From positions 1,178,001 through 1,242,000 of the forward strand of contig NW_008805071.1 of assembly GCF_000004825.1 (NCBI RefSeq): DNA of 64,000 nt. The letters run 5' to 3'. This DNA comes from Heterostelium album PN500. Its lineage: Eukaryota; Evosea; Eumycetozoa; Acytosteliales; Acytosteliaceae. Under the pieces are notes generated by a model. The model was given only the letters and a program-made list of their open reading frames with translations. It did not search any database and was not told where the DNA came from. The position numbers and the translations under genes are program-made. Below, piece after piece: positions 23,217 to 34,548 of this stretch (position 1 is the stretch's first letter; each line of letters opens with the position of its first letter).

Positions 23217-25261
23217 TTATTTTGAAGAGAATGATGGTGGATCTGAAAATGTTGGTCTTGGTAACAGTGGAACGGTATTGGGTGGAAAATAACTTATCCA
23301 TTTCAAATTCTCTTTTTCGATCCACTTTAACTGGTCATACAATGATTTACTATCACTCTGTAATAATCTTCCATCTTTCATTAGAATCTCAAACTTTCTT
23401 GGTGTTTTTTCGTAATTATTATTGTTATTATTATTACTATCTGAATATAATGTTATATTATTATTGTTGTTATTATTTACAAGTGGTGTTATTGGCTGAA
23501 TAAAACGATTATTACTACTACTATCACTATTATTATTATTATTACTACAATTATTATTATTCGTATTAATATTATCAAAATCTATTCTTTTATATTTATT
23601 ATTATGATGATTGCTATTGTTGTTATTGTTATTACAGCTATCGTTATATATATTGTTATTATTATTGTTGTTATCTTCTAGTTTATTTTTATTCCTTGGA
23701 GGTGATGTGGTTTGTTGTTGTTCTAGTTGTTTTTGTGGATGTGCTTGTTTGATTTGTTGTTCTATTTCCAATTGTAGTTGAATTGCTTTATTCTTACTGA
23801 TATCTACGGGTGTAATTGGTCGATTACTGATGCCACTATCGCTATTATTACTATTGATACTCTTGGTTGGTGTTACCGTTCCACTTTGAATATAACTATC
23901 AGGTTGTTGTTTATCATCTTCCTGTGTCGATTGATCATCTTCCTGTGTAGATTGATCATCCTCCTGTGTAGGTTGTATATCCAACTCCATCTCCTTCTCT
24001 ATATCTTTCTCCACTGAAATATTATTCTCATCGGTTGTCGAACAAGCATCTTCCTTATCTAAATCATCAATCGAAGTATCAGGTTGTGTTGCTTCTATAT
24101 CTTCATCGAAATTACTATTATTATTATTGTTACTATTATCATTATTATCATTGTTATCATTATCATTATTATTATCATAACCTGTATAATCAGGTTGTGT
24201 TGACTCTATATCCTCTTCTTCTTCATCATCTACATTCTCTATTGTTTCTTTTCCAATTTTACTCTCATCGAAATGATAATCTAGTAGTTTGTTCTTTCCA
24301 ACTACGTATACCTTTTGATTTGTAGTACTACTACTGCCATCCTTATTGATAGTATCGGTTTGAGTGTAAGCTAGAATAGCAGTTGAATTTGGGTCGGGTT
24401 GTGTTGCATCTTCACTCGCTTCAGACTCTGTATCACTTAGTTGTGGCGGTGTATCAGGTATGACACCATAGATATTAATAGACGCTCTAGTATTAGCGAT
24501 ATTCTCCAACTCTTGCTCCGGTAACAACTTGTAGCATCTCCTAATGAAATGACCAATTGGATCGATAGTATTCCTATCAAACAACTTATAATCCGAAAAT
24601 TGTAATTCCAATTGTTTATAATTAACTAAATTATTATAATAATAATAATGAGTTGATTAGTTAGTTAGTTAGTTAGTTATAGATATATGATAGATAATTT
24701 ACTTGTTGGTACATGTTGTCTTATTAATTCGATATTATCACCTAGATAAGGTAGATCTGTCTTTATTTTGTTTAGAGCAGGTACCACTCCGAATTTGTAG
24801 TACTTTTGTGTTTTATTGGCTGTATATCCTTGAAATATTGACATTGCCATCAATAGTGGATTGGAATACGACTCTATTATATCACCATTGTTAATATTTA
24901 AATCTGAAAACGTTTGATTTTCCTCTATCTTTTTATTTCTAATATAAAAGTAATATTGATAATTGCTATTATTATCTTTACTATTATCTTTATCTTTTTT
25001 ACTATTCTTCTTTTTCTTATTACTTTGATTATGATTTATATTATTACTGTCATCTTGTTCTGCTGCTGCTGCTGTTATTAAATTTAATCTTAATTTCTCT
25101 CTCAATGCAAACAATACGTTTTGATAGGGTGATACGGTTGCCTCTATCAGCTGATACGTTTTAACTAAAGAAACAACACCATCTCTTCCCAGATCCTCTT
25201 CAATTGGTTGATATAATTCTTTTGATCTTATATTTATATTTATTAAATTAAAATCATTCAT
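23217..25261 (-). CDS. TQ-rich protein with ubiquitin-like N-terminal part; candidate checkpoint mediator
   Basis: Two exons, 24703-25261 and 23217-24625, giving 655 aa. Residues about 20-140 resemble a beta-grasp fold interrupted by a Lys/Asn insert (YIRNKKIEENQTFSDLNI then NNGDIIESY). Residues about 260-420 hold seven Thr-Gln sites; six read TQPD or TQED (DATQPD, ESTQPD, EATQPD, PTQEDD, STQEDD twice). TQ is the ATM/ATR consensus and phospho-T-x-x-D is the docking motif of Rad53-type FHA1 domains. A long Asn-rich region follows, and the C terminus (FEILMKDGRLLQSD...WIEKENLKWISYF) looks folded. I recognise no full-length orthologue. The checkpoint role is inferred from the motif cluster alone. 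Confidence 0.75.
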
Positions 25262-25890
25262 ATTTTATTTACTATTATTTTTCTATTTCCATATCATATA
25301 TATAAATAAATAACATGATTTAATATAAATATCAGAGTGATGAATAAATATATATTTTAGTGTGTTTTGTAAGTACCAATACTGAAATCGTGCAAAAATG
25401 AATTAAAATTTCATTCATCTCATTCCCTCCTTCATTTAAATCTCCCTCATCAAAAAAATTTAGTTTTACTATTATCGGTAATAAATTAAAAGATATTTAA
25501 TCGATTATATTTTTTGTTTAATTTAAATATTATTATTTACATTTTATTAAAGATTTATATTTGTACATTAAATAAATAAATTAGTTAATGCTTTGCTTGT
25601 TTGATTGATTGGTTTTGATTGAATTGGTTGGTTGATAATTATATTTGATTAGTAAGTATTACATTTGTATTATTACTGTTTGGTGGAACTCCTTGAACTT
25701 AAGTTTAATGCAATGAAATTGAATTGATTAATTAATTAATGGTTTGTTTGTTTGGTGATTGAATTTGGTAGGTGATGAAAAATTGGATTTGTTTAAAAAG
25801 GGTGGGTGGGTGGGTGGTATTTAAAAAGTTGTAAAATGAATGATTGTATGTGTAAACATATTGTATAATATAGGTAGTATAGGTAGTATA
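25262..25890. other. Intergenic region
   Basis: AT-rich upstream DNA of the TQ-rich gene and 3' flank of the Rab32-like gene. Contains a G-rich run, (GGTG)n-like, at 25800-25818 and TTGATTGG-type repeats at 25600-25640. No gene seen. Confidence 0.45.
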
Positions 25891-26654
25891 TCAACAACAA
25901 GTCTTTCTTGTCTCTGTGGTTGCTTGTTGTTGTGGTGCAGAAGTTAATTTAAAACCAACGGGTTTCTTTGGTGCTAGATCGGCGTTGCTGTCAAAGATCA
26001 GCTTGACGAGTTCGTCGACTGATTCATCCAAACCTGTTCCGGCCATAGCCGATGTCAAAAACCACTTTACAATCTTGTTATATTCACAGAATTGATCGTA
26101 TCTTCTGTAGGGTACCTCTTTCAAATCCAATATCTTATCGCTCTTGTTTGCCAACAGTATCGATGGGATCGGTTCGTTGGGGAAGCAATTGTCTACCTCT
26201 GCCTTCCATGCCTCTGCTGCTTCCAGTGTTTTTTCATCGGAAACATCGAATACTATAAATACACCTTTAGCATTTTCAAAATATTGCTACATAGTGGAAT
26301 CCAAAACAAATAAATAATGTTGATCAAATTAATATTAAATATTCTATGCTTTAGATGATAGTTGATAATTGAAATGAAATGATTGAATAAACATACACGT
26401 GTCATATGAGCATATCTCTCTTGACCTGATATATCCCAAAAGAAAAGTTCAACTTTGACACCATTGACAACGGTGATCTTACTGACACAATCGACACCGA
26501 CTGTTACTTTATAGTTGGAGGGTATCTTGTTGTGACAATATCTATTGATTATACTGGTTTTGCCTGTACGTGGTCCACCCAACACTAAAACCTTGACCAT
26601 TGGTACATCTTCTTCGTCATCTCCATAAACTTCTTCTTTTTGATTCTTTACCAT
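25891..26654 (-). CDS. Rab32-family small GTPase
   Basis: Two exons, 26397-26654 and 25891-26286, giving 217 aa. Rab32-type GTPases act on lysosome-related compartments, mitochondria-associated membranes and phagosomes; several paralogues occur in Dictyostelium. The diagnostic switch II WDISGQERY is present (Rab32/38 have Ile where most Rabs have Thr). G1 is GGPRTGKTS, with Pro-Arg instead of the usual residues but an intact GxxxxGKT. G4 is ANKSD, G5 is TSAMAG rather than SAK. The C-terminal TCC predicts geranylgeranylation. An acidic N-terminal extension (YGDDEEDVP) precedes the core. Exon 1 ends after MTR and exon 2 begins QYFENAKG. Confidence 0.88.
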
Positions 26655-27196
26655 CTTTATTGTAAATCTATTTATTATATTATATTATATTTATTCTATT
26701 CACACTCTCTATACTTTTAATCTAATAATAGTATAGTATATATCTTGCATTAAAAAAAACAAAAAAACAAAAAGTGATTGAAAAACAATTCATTCAAACA
26801 CTACAAAAACATAATAATAAAAGTTTAAAAAAACTGAAAAAATTCTAAAAACAAAAAAAAAAAATCGACCAAAATTTGCCAACTCCTATTTCAAGTTACT
26901 TTCTGAAATATCCTGGTGCTGAATGTGAGTGATAAAAACAAATTATTATTTTTTAATTGTAAACTAAATCCTTTTTTTTGGCTTTTATTACATTTATTTT
27001 GGATATCCAAATTAAATGACATCTTCGAAGAAGAATTACTAAAATTTTTGATATGTTCGAGTTGAATGGTTAGTTTATGAGAATGATATCGTATTCATTA
27101 AATATTGTCTTTGTTGATCATCAACAACAAAAACTGCAAAAAATATTCCCCGATGGTTGGTTTTAGCCCAACAAAAAAAAAAAAAAAATACAAGAG

Positions 27197-27401
27197 ATAT
27201 TAGATTTCTAACAAGGTCAAGCATATCGTTCACGCAGTTGACACTGTAGTGGCGGTAACCATTTTGAATGTCTGCTTTTCAATCAACATTAAATGATGGA
27301 CAAACCATATTGCTTTGGAAATAAAACATAAATTGTTGATATGTTGGATTTCTATCCAATATTATAGAAGTTTTAATTATATATTGTTAGAAATCTAATA
27401 T
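27197..27401. repeat. Perfect 17 bp inverted repeat around a 171 bp core
   Basis: ATATTAGATTTCTAACA at 27197-27213 recurs as its exact reverse complement at 27385-27401. The core contains an unusually GC-richer segment (about 27215-27290) and a local hairpin TTGGAT/ATCCAA near 27342-27358. It could be a small non-autonomous transposon, a structured RNA or a regulatory cruciform. Confidence 0.75.
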
Positions 27402-27722
27402 TTTTTGATAATGTACATGTCAGAAAAAATATATATTTTTTACTTTGATAGTGATAAACAATGTCAATAGAAACCAATATATAAAAATAATTTTAACCCA
27501 ATCAAGTTAATCACCATTCAAAGTTTTTACAAAAAAATTTTAATCTAAAGAATAAATAATTAAATATTTTAAAATATTATAATATTAAATCGTTTGTAAC
27601 AAAAAAATTTTTGGCGCGATGAGACAAAGTCAATGAAAAAGTTGTTTAAACTAAAAATCAAATTGGGTTACAACGACCTATTTCCAGGAAATTTACACTA
27701 CTTGCAATATGATTATCAATGT

Positions 27723-27730
27723 TATAAATA
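27723..27730 (+). promoter_or_regulatory. TATA box of the GyrI-like gene
   Basis: TATAAATA about 45 bp upstream of the ATG at 27775. The position implies a very short 5' leader. Confidence 0.5.
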
Positions 27731-27774
27731 GATTTGTTCAATTCATATTATAAATATACAACTAAAATAATATT

Positions 27775-28260
27775 ATGCAAGATATAAATATCGAAATTAA
27801 AAATATTCCAAAGACTGATGCCATTGGTGTTTTCGGTACTGGTCCATTCGCCGTTGCCTTTAAGAAGAGCTGTGGCGAGTTATTCAAGTACATCGGTGAG
27901 CACAACATTCAACACGGTGCATTCCTCGGTTTCTTTTATGACAATCCTTGTGTGGTGCCTGAGAATGAACTCAAGTCAGCTGCCGCTGTCAAGCTTACCA
28001 CTGAACAGCTAGTGTCACTCAAACTCACCGGTGACGAACCAATCAAGCATATCATTTGGGAAGAGGGTGAATATGCCATGTTCATCCATAAAGGTCCATA
28101 TGAGAAGCTACACCAAACCTACGAGTATTTCTTCAAGACATGGTTACCGAAATCCAACAGAGTTCCCTCTGAAAAACCATCGATCGAACAATATCTTAAT
28201 GATTGCACTAAAGTTGCTCCGGAAGAGTTGATCACAGAGATCTACATCAAATTAAATTAA
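27775..28260 (+). CDS. GyrI-like small-molecule-binding domain protein
   Basis: Single exon of 161 aa made almost wholly of a GyrI/SOUL-like effector-binding fold. The family includes bacterial GyrI (SbmC) and the ligand domain of BmrR/Rob regulators. Seen: DINIEIKNIPKTDAIGVFG at the start, HGAFLGFFYDNP in the middle, EEGEYAMFIHKGPYEKLHQT (GPY is a typical family turn) and EQYLNDCTKVAPEELITEIY at the end. The coding DNA is GC-richer than its flanks but so are other well expressed genes here. No DNA-binding domain is attached, so a stand-alone ligand binder or hydrolase is likely. Bacterial origin is possible but not shown. Confidence 0.8.
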   Translation: MQDINIEIKNIPKTDAIGVFGTGPFAVAFKKSCGELFKYIGEHNIQHGAFLGFFYDNPCVVPENELKSAAAVKLTTEQLVSLKLTGDEPIKHIIWEEGEYAMFIHKGPYEKLHQTYEYFFKTWLPKSNRVPSEKPSIEQYLNDCTKVAPEELITEIYIKLN

Positions 28261-28348
28261 AATATCGAAATCACCAATAAATAATAATAATGTATCGATT
28301 CATTTTGAACATTCTTTTCATCAATATATATTGTCATGAAGTTTAATG

Positions 28349-29302
28349 TTAAATGATGTTATTATGAGGTGAAGGTGAAGGTAGTAGTAGATGTTTAACA
28401 ACCATTGAAATAATACAGTTATTAATTAATAAAAACCTTTTCATTACTGTACATATCAACTCTTTTCTACTAGTTTGTTCAAGCTCTGCATTGGTCAAGT
28501 TGATATTAATATAATATAGTTGTTTGGTGAGTTTTTCCGAGTTCTTTTCGTTGGCGGCGAGTATGATGTCTCGGAGTGGTTCATAGATGAGAAAACAAAA
28601 TCCACGCTTCAAAGTTCTTCCATCTTCAGAGACTCGATTCGATACCCATTTCTTGTTGACATCATCAAAGAAGTTATTACCCCATAGTCGTCGCAATAGT
28701 TTCTCTTTTGGTACACCTAGTTTTGTCTCATATAAAGCTGCCCAATTCTCAAGTGTAAATGCCCATCCTTGAACTCCACTTCCAAATGCAACATTTCCAA
28801 CTACTGGATCGATGATTCTCTTTTGTTTACTATTGCTACCATTACCACCAAGTTGAATAGAGACATTGATTGTTTCAACTATTCTATTGATTGTTTGGTA
28901 TGCATCCTCTGAATCCAATTGAAGCTCTAAGATCAATCTATCCATCTTGTTTATAAAGAGTACTGAATTGATGCGTTCAAGCTGAAGCATAGCTTGACCA
29001 GAAACACAGACACCCTCGACAACATCCACCACTACAAGAGCATCATCTGATTCTTTCAATCTACAACCTATATCAACTGTAGGTGTATCAATGAGATTTA
29101 ATAAGAAACGACGGCTATCTAAACCAAGAGGTAATGGAACGGAATCTGGCAAATCATAATGAAACAAAGAACCCATCGTTGTGATATCACTGTCCTCTTC
29201 TTTCTTGATAGTTCTATTACTAACTAATGATTCAACTAAAGTTGTCTTACCATGATCGGTATGAGCAATAACGAAAATATTTTGGATATTACTATTATTC
29301 AT
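28349..29302 (-). CDS. Shortened paralogue of elongation factor 2 (G domain only)
   Basis: Single exon of 317 aa, against about 840 for EF-2. It covers the EF-2 G domain and G' insert: IFVIAHTDHGKTTLVESLVS (G1), VEGVCVSGQ, FINKMDRLILELQL (G4), the GNVAFGSGVQGWAFTLENWA block, LRRLWGNNFFDDVNKKWVS and FCFLIYEPL. It then ends where domain II would begin. The switch I RGITI-type segment is missing and G3 reads DTPTVD instead of D-x-P-G-H-x-D, so normal GTP hydrolysis is doubtful. The frame is intact and without introns, with no sign of internal decay. It may be a retained GTPase-like binding protein or a recently shortened duplicate. Confidence 0.82.
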   Translation of the reverse strand: MNNSNIQNIFVIAHTDHGKTTLVESLVSNRTIKKEEDSDITTMGSLFHYDLPDSVPLPLGLDSRRFLLNLIDTPTVDIGCRLKESDDALVVVDVVEGVCVSGQAMLQLERINSVLFINKMDRLILELQLDSEDAYQTINRIVETINVSIQLGGNGSNSKQKRIIDPVVGNVAFGSGVQGWAFTLENWAALYETKLGVPKEKLLRRLWGNNFFDDVNKKWVSNRVSEDGRTLKRGFCFLIYEPLRDIILAANEKNSEKLTKQLYYININLTNAELEQTSRKELICTVMKRFLLINNCIISMVVKHLLLPSPSPHNNII

Positions 29303-29663
29303 CTTTTAAAACGATCATTAATTCATTAATCAATTTTTTTGATCAACTACTCATAAAAAAATATCTTTATTTTACATTTAAAAAACAGAATTTTATACTT
29401 ATAAATTAATTTGAAGATATTATATATTCTTTAAATAAACAATATGTAATAGTAATTATATCTTAATAGTTATAAATGATGGGTTATATGACTTCTTGTT
29501 CTTTTCAATTGAGAGATGAAAAAAAAAATTCGTTGATGAAGCTAGCTAAGTTTATCAATCTATCCATTTTGTTTAATTGATGTGCACATCAAGTTAAAGT
29601 GTTTATATATGACTTGACCATAAACACAGACACCTTTCTTCAAAGGTAACATATTAATTTATT
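29303..29663. other. Intergenic region
   Basis: Short AT-rich spacer between two minus-strand genes. Nothing further seen. Confidence 0.45.
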
Positions 29664-30711
29664 TTAAACTAATAATAAAGATAATAATACAGCTAATACA
29701 ATTACAATGTAATAGGTTGAGAGTTTTGAACCATTGTTATCACCTGTGGTACTAGTAGTAGTGGTGGTGGTGGCGGTGGTGGAAGTTGTTGTTGTTGTTC
29801 CACTTGAACTATTTGTACCGAAACTAGAGTAATACACTCCGAATGGTGTCATCGTACCATTGTCATAGAGTAACGATGAGTATAGTAGATCACTTGATTT
29901 ACAACCTTGACACCAGTGAATGAACCATGAATAACGTTCGACTACCGTACTTGATTCTAGTTGTGGTAGCAATTCCTTAGCGAAATCGATCACCTGTTGA
30001 TAACTAGACGCTCCATTACATGCAAACTCTGATAGCCATATTGGTTTCTTGGTAGCTTGGTACAATCTATTAATCTTTGTCATCACATCCGATGCAGAGC
30101 AATAGTATTGATGTACAGCAATGGCATCGACCTGACAATTAGTACAATTACCCAGAAAATCAACTGCCCATTGTACTGTATTATATTTACAATTACCACC
30201 GACCTACATGATTATATTATTTGAATGTTTCGTTTGATTAGTTAATAATTACACCTTGTTTGAGTTATCTATAACTTACACCACCACAATCAGCTAAACC
30301 CGCAAGTACATTCTTTCTTCCGGTTTGTTGAATTTGTGGCCAGAGTGCAGCGGCTGCTGAAGGTGAGAGATCTGCTTGACCAATAAAGTTTGGCTCGTTG
30401 AATCCCATTATCCAATTGCCTGGAGCAATGTTACCGACTGGTAGATTTGCTTTGCCCCAAACCATAGGGTCATACTCTACACCTTGGACACCGGCTTGAC
30501 AACTCGGTTGTTTTCCCCAATTGTAATACCATGAAACATTAAACGATGCCAAGTCATTACAAATAATTGATTGTGATCGATTGTCTGCTCCGTAGGTAAC
30601 ACCTTTCTTTGTTGATATCGCTGCTGAAACGATCATCACCTGATTGTAGTCAATTACAATCGATCCTATTATTATATTTACCAAAAATAAAATACAATTT
30701 ATCTTTTTCAT
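29664..30711 (-). CDS. GH128-like secreted beta-1,3-glucanase, probably GPI-anchored
   Basis: Two exons, 30280-30711 and 29664-30203, giving 323 aa. A signal peptide covers about 1-30. The glycoside hydrolase core shows KKGVTYG, the WYYNWG block, GFNEPN (acid/base Glu) and PIWLSEFAC (nucleophile Glu), as in the Asl1/GH128 group that cuts beta-1,3-glucans. The C terminus is a Thr/Ser-rich stalk followed by a short polar stretch (GDNNGSK) and a final hydrophobic tail with nothing after it, which is the usual GPI-attachment layout. Substrates could be fungal walls during feeding or the amoeba's own extracellular glucans; this is inference. Confidence 0.87.
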
Positions 30712-31491
30712 TTTTTTTCTATTTTACAATTTAAATAATTTTAAACTAACTAGTTCAACTTTTAAAAAGGTACTTAAACATTTTTGAATAAGTACCAAAG
30801 ATATTTAAATTGTAAAATATCTTTTTCGCAAAGTTGGAACATAATAACCAAAACCACACTTTATGCCATTAAGTGAACCACTGTTTTGTCGTCATTTATA
30901 CAAGGTGGGTAGAATTTTGGTCATTATTATGAAAAAAAAAAAACCAAAAAAAGGTCACAAAGTTTTATGAAAATCATGATTTCTTAAGGGAGCTAATAAT
31001 AAGGTTGCCATCTGGCTAGAAAATCGAACTTATAAGAAGTATAAAATGATAAAAATATTGGATAAATTTTTGATGATTATTTTGCAAGCAAGCCAATATC
31101 AAGTTTTTTTTATCTTTTGGTTGATACTTCGAACACACCAACTCAGTTGTAGATCTACATTGATCATGAAAAGAAAACAATTTTTAAAAGTTGATTTCTT
31201 TTGTTCTTTTGTTATTGAAAGATAACTAATCAAAAAATTAAAGTGTTGAAAATGTTCCTAATCCAAAAATCTAATTATTGTAATATTACGCAATAAATGA
31301 ACAACTAATCAATTACTGATATTGTCTAAAAAAAATTGAAAAAAAGTAAATTAATTTAAAATTCTTTTTTTTTTTTTCAAAAATAAACTAAAAAACGAAC
31401 GAAAAATTTAATTTATTAAATTAAATAATAATTATTTTTTGCAAATTGTAAAATATTTATAGGTATATATATTAAACAATCAAATAAAGCT
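30712..31491. other. Intergenic region between divergent genes
   Basis: Shared upstream DNA of the GH128-like and CCDC137-like genes. A/T runs, no open frame, no RNA gene recognised. Confidence 0.45.
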
Positions 31492-32852
31492 ATGACTATT
31501 AGTGCAAAATCAAGATTGAAGGCTTGTGATCCATATTGTACAAGAAAGCCTCTTGAAAATGCAGATTCCGGTAAAGATAAACCTTACAAAGCTAAAAAAG
31601 ATAAGATCTCTGCATCCTTGAAGGCAATGATTGACGCTCAAGAGTTGATGAAATCAATCGAGTCAAAGAAGAAGAAGAGACAACAACAACATAAAGCAAA
31701 TCTAAATAAGAAGAATAAAGAGAAAGAGTTGGAGGAAGAAAAGGAGGAAGGAGATGAAGTAGGAAATGAAGATAATAATAATAACGAAGATCAAGAGGTA
31801 ACCGATAGAAAGAAGAAAAAGAAGTTGTCGCACAAGGAGAAGCTGGAGTTGGAGAGAGTCAATGCAAAGAAAGGTGGTTGTGATAAGGAGACCGATTACA
31901 AGGAGGATCAGATCAAGCTGCAGATTCTCATGGGTTTGAGAACACCGAAAGCAAACGATGAGCTTAGAGATAAAGAAGATAAAGATAAAGATCAACAACA
32001 ATCATCAAATAAGAAGAATAAGAAACAACAAAAACCAGATGAAACAACTCCAACAACTTCTACTACAACAACCTCTACTTCCACTACTACAACAACAACA
32101 TCATCAACAACAGCAGAAACATTACAAATCTATCAAAAGGAAGGTGAATCAAATACCAAATTTAAAAAGAGAATGTACAATGAAGTTCAAGAGGATAAAA
32201 AGAAGAAATCGACTACTTATCAAAAGAGAAAAGAGTAATGTATTGACTTAACTACGTTTATTTTGAAAATATTGATGATAGATATATTATATTAACATTA
32301 ATTATAATTATTAGATTCCAGAAACAAAGAAAGATCAAAGAGAAATTGAAAAAGAAAGAGAAAACTTTGGGTGTTAATAGTGATGATGAAGATGACTACG
32401 AAGAGCAACAGCAGCAACAACAAGAGAAGCAACCAGGTGAAAAGAAGAGAAAGATTAAGGATTTCAAGGAGTTGAAAGATGACTTTAAGTTTGGTGAACA
32501 AGCAGATCGTCCTCCTACTCTACCGGTGGTCAAAGATCTCTCTGCCAAGAAGTTGGCAAACACCACTGCCTCTGCCAAGCGAAAGTATATCTGGCAAGAC
32601 GATGCAAATAGCGATGACGACGACAATCACGAACGTCGTGAACAACAGAGAGAACTCAAACTCCAACAGCGTCGTGATGAAATTCAGAAACAAAGAATGG
32701 ATCTCCTACGTAACACTGTCATTGAGAACTACAGAGAATCAAAGAAGTTAAAACAACAAAGAAATAATCTTTCATCGGCATCACCATCAACAATGAACTT
32801 TGACAACGAATCATCATCATCATCTTCAAATAAACAAAAATTCTATTTATAA
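31492..32852 (+). CDS. CCDC137-like nucleolar protein
   Basis: Two exons, 31492-32234 and 32315-32852, giving 426 aa. Lys/Arg-rich throughout, with several candidate nuclear and nucleolar signals (KKKKRQQQH, DRKKKKKLS). Long charged helices, a Thr run near residue 190-205 and a Gln run in exon 2. The diagnostic CCDC137 part is DDFKFGEQADRPPTLPV near residue 310, matching the family's FGE...PP..L block. In humans CCDC137 binds the retinoic acid receptor and sits in the nucleolus and on chromosomes; in amoebae a role in ribosome biogenesis is more likely, which is an inference. Confidence 0.8.
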
Positions 32853-33110
32853 TAGAATTTCTATTTAATTTTAATATTAATAATAACAATGATATTCATA
32901 TCCATAAATTTGATATGAGAATCGGAACAAAACACATATCTCATTGCGCGTGATAAATTGTCAAAAAATCAAAATTGTGTGTTAACTATTTTTTTTTTTC
33001 TGATGCACAAATTTCTTTCGTTTTATTTTTATGTGCAATTGTATAAATCTAATATATATCTTCATTTTAGTTTAGAGTTAATTAATTATATATATTAACA
33101 GTTAGTCAAA

Positions 33111-34125
33111 ATGATTACTTCAATTGGTAGAAATTCAACAAAATTATTATTAGGTAGAAATAATAATAATAATAAATATCTTTTAAGATATAGTTGTACA
33201 AATAGTTTAAATAATAATAGTAATAATAATTATAGTAATAATAATAACAATGATTATCAACAAAAACAACAACAACAAAATAGATATTCATATACAAAAA
33301 TAATTGGTGTATCATCATTGGCATTATTATTACCAAGTGTTGTATTGTGTAAAGAGTATTTCGAAGATCATGAAGATTTCATTGTTCAAATTAAAACTGG
33401 TTATCAATACCCAAAGAAATTGATTAACAAAGATAATGATATTGAATATTCTTTTGTAAATATAGGTACTCGTGTAATGTCTTTTATGAGTAAGTAGTTA
33501 GCTAGTAGTTTAGTAGTTGTAAATATATCAAAATTATTAATGTTGTGTTATTTATCTACTATTCAAATTTTGTGTAGAGATAAATGTATACTCAATGGGT
33601 GTATATATAGATGAATTGGAAGCGAGATTGAAATTAGGTTCACAAGTGGAACGTGTCGAACAATCAGAGTTTGTCGGGGATAGAGTGAAGGTGTTGGATC
33701 AGATGCTTGGAAATGGCGTTGGCATGGCAGTGAAGCTGAGACCCACCAAAAAGGTGACATGGAGTCACATCTACAACGGACTGGAATCGAGTATGACCAA
33801 GTTGCTCTGGTCGAAATACAAGATGGAACTGGAGGAGATGGAGATCATGTTGGCAGAGCTGCGCGATGTCATGCCGAAATCCAGAGAGTTGACCACTCAA
33901 TCAGAGCTGGATTTCATTCGTACCAAAAGTGGTGAGCTTCTCGTACTTCACGACCAGCAACTTCTCAAGAAAATCGAAAACAATCGACTCAGCAGTGTGT
34001 TGTTTGAATTCTACTTGGGAGACTACACAAAAGTGCCAGAAGTCCGACAAGATTTCTTTGAACAACTCTACAATATCATAAAGAATAAGAATGATCGTGA
34101 TATTACATCCATTGGTATACATTAA
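33111..34125 (+). CDS. AIM18/chalcone-isomerase-like mitochondrial protein
   Basis: Two exons, 33111-33489 and 33578-34125, giving 308 aa. Residues 1-60 are Arg/Asn/Gln-rich without acids (presequence-like), then a hydrophobic segment (IIGVSSLALLLPSVVLC) suggests an inner-membrane anchor. The chalcone isomerase fold follows: NIGTRVMSFMKINVYSMGVYID (the splice lies inside it) is the family hallmark, and LEFYLGDYTKVPEVRQDF is near the end. Fungal AIM18/AIM46 have this design, are mitochondrial and appear non-enzymatic or haem-binding. Fatty-acid binding is another family role. Confidence 0.85.
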
Positions 34126-34548
34126 AAGAAAACGACAATAATTATTGATAATAAAATAGAAAAGTTGAAATTAAAAATAAAAATACCACACCCACCGAAT
34201 GGAATAACATCGAAGATATAACTGATGATTTTTAATAGATTATACAGATAATGTCGAAAGATAGATAGCTGATTTAAAGATTCAGTTCCAATCAGTAAGA
34301 GCAAAGAAGGAGCCAAAAGAGCAAGCTGTGTGTGATATAATGCGAATGTACTGCATCTGACAGATCTTTATTTCAGTTCAGTTTATATATATATATGAAT
34401 CGTTTACAAAAGAACATAGAATGAAATCGACTATATGCAGATTAGAATCATTTATATATCCAATTAATTGTTAAATCAATTTAAATAAACTTTGTCTTTA
34501 AAAATTAACTATTATATGCATTGTTTTTTTTTTTTGTTTATTTATTTA
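34126..34548. other. Intergenic region between convergent genes
   Basis: Probably the two 3' UTRs. A short (AT) run near 34386. Nothing else seen. Confidence 0.45.

Larger units (their letters stand above)
26655..27774. other. Intergenic region with a perfect inverted repeat
   Basis: Divergent promoters of the Rab32-like and GyrI-like genes. No coding frame. A less AT-rich stretch at about 27215-27290 lies inside the inverted repeat listed separately. Confidence 0.5.
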
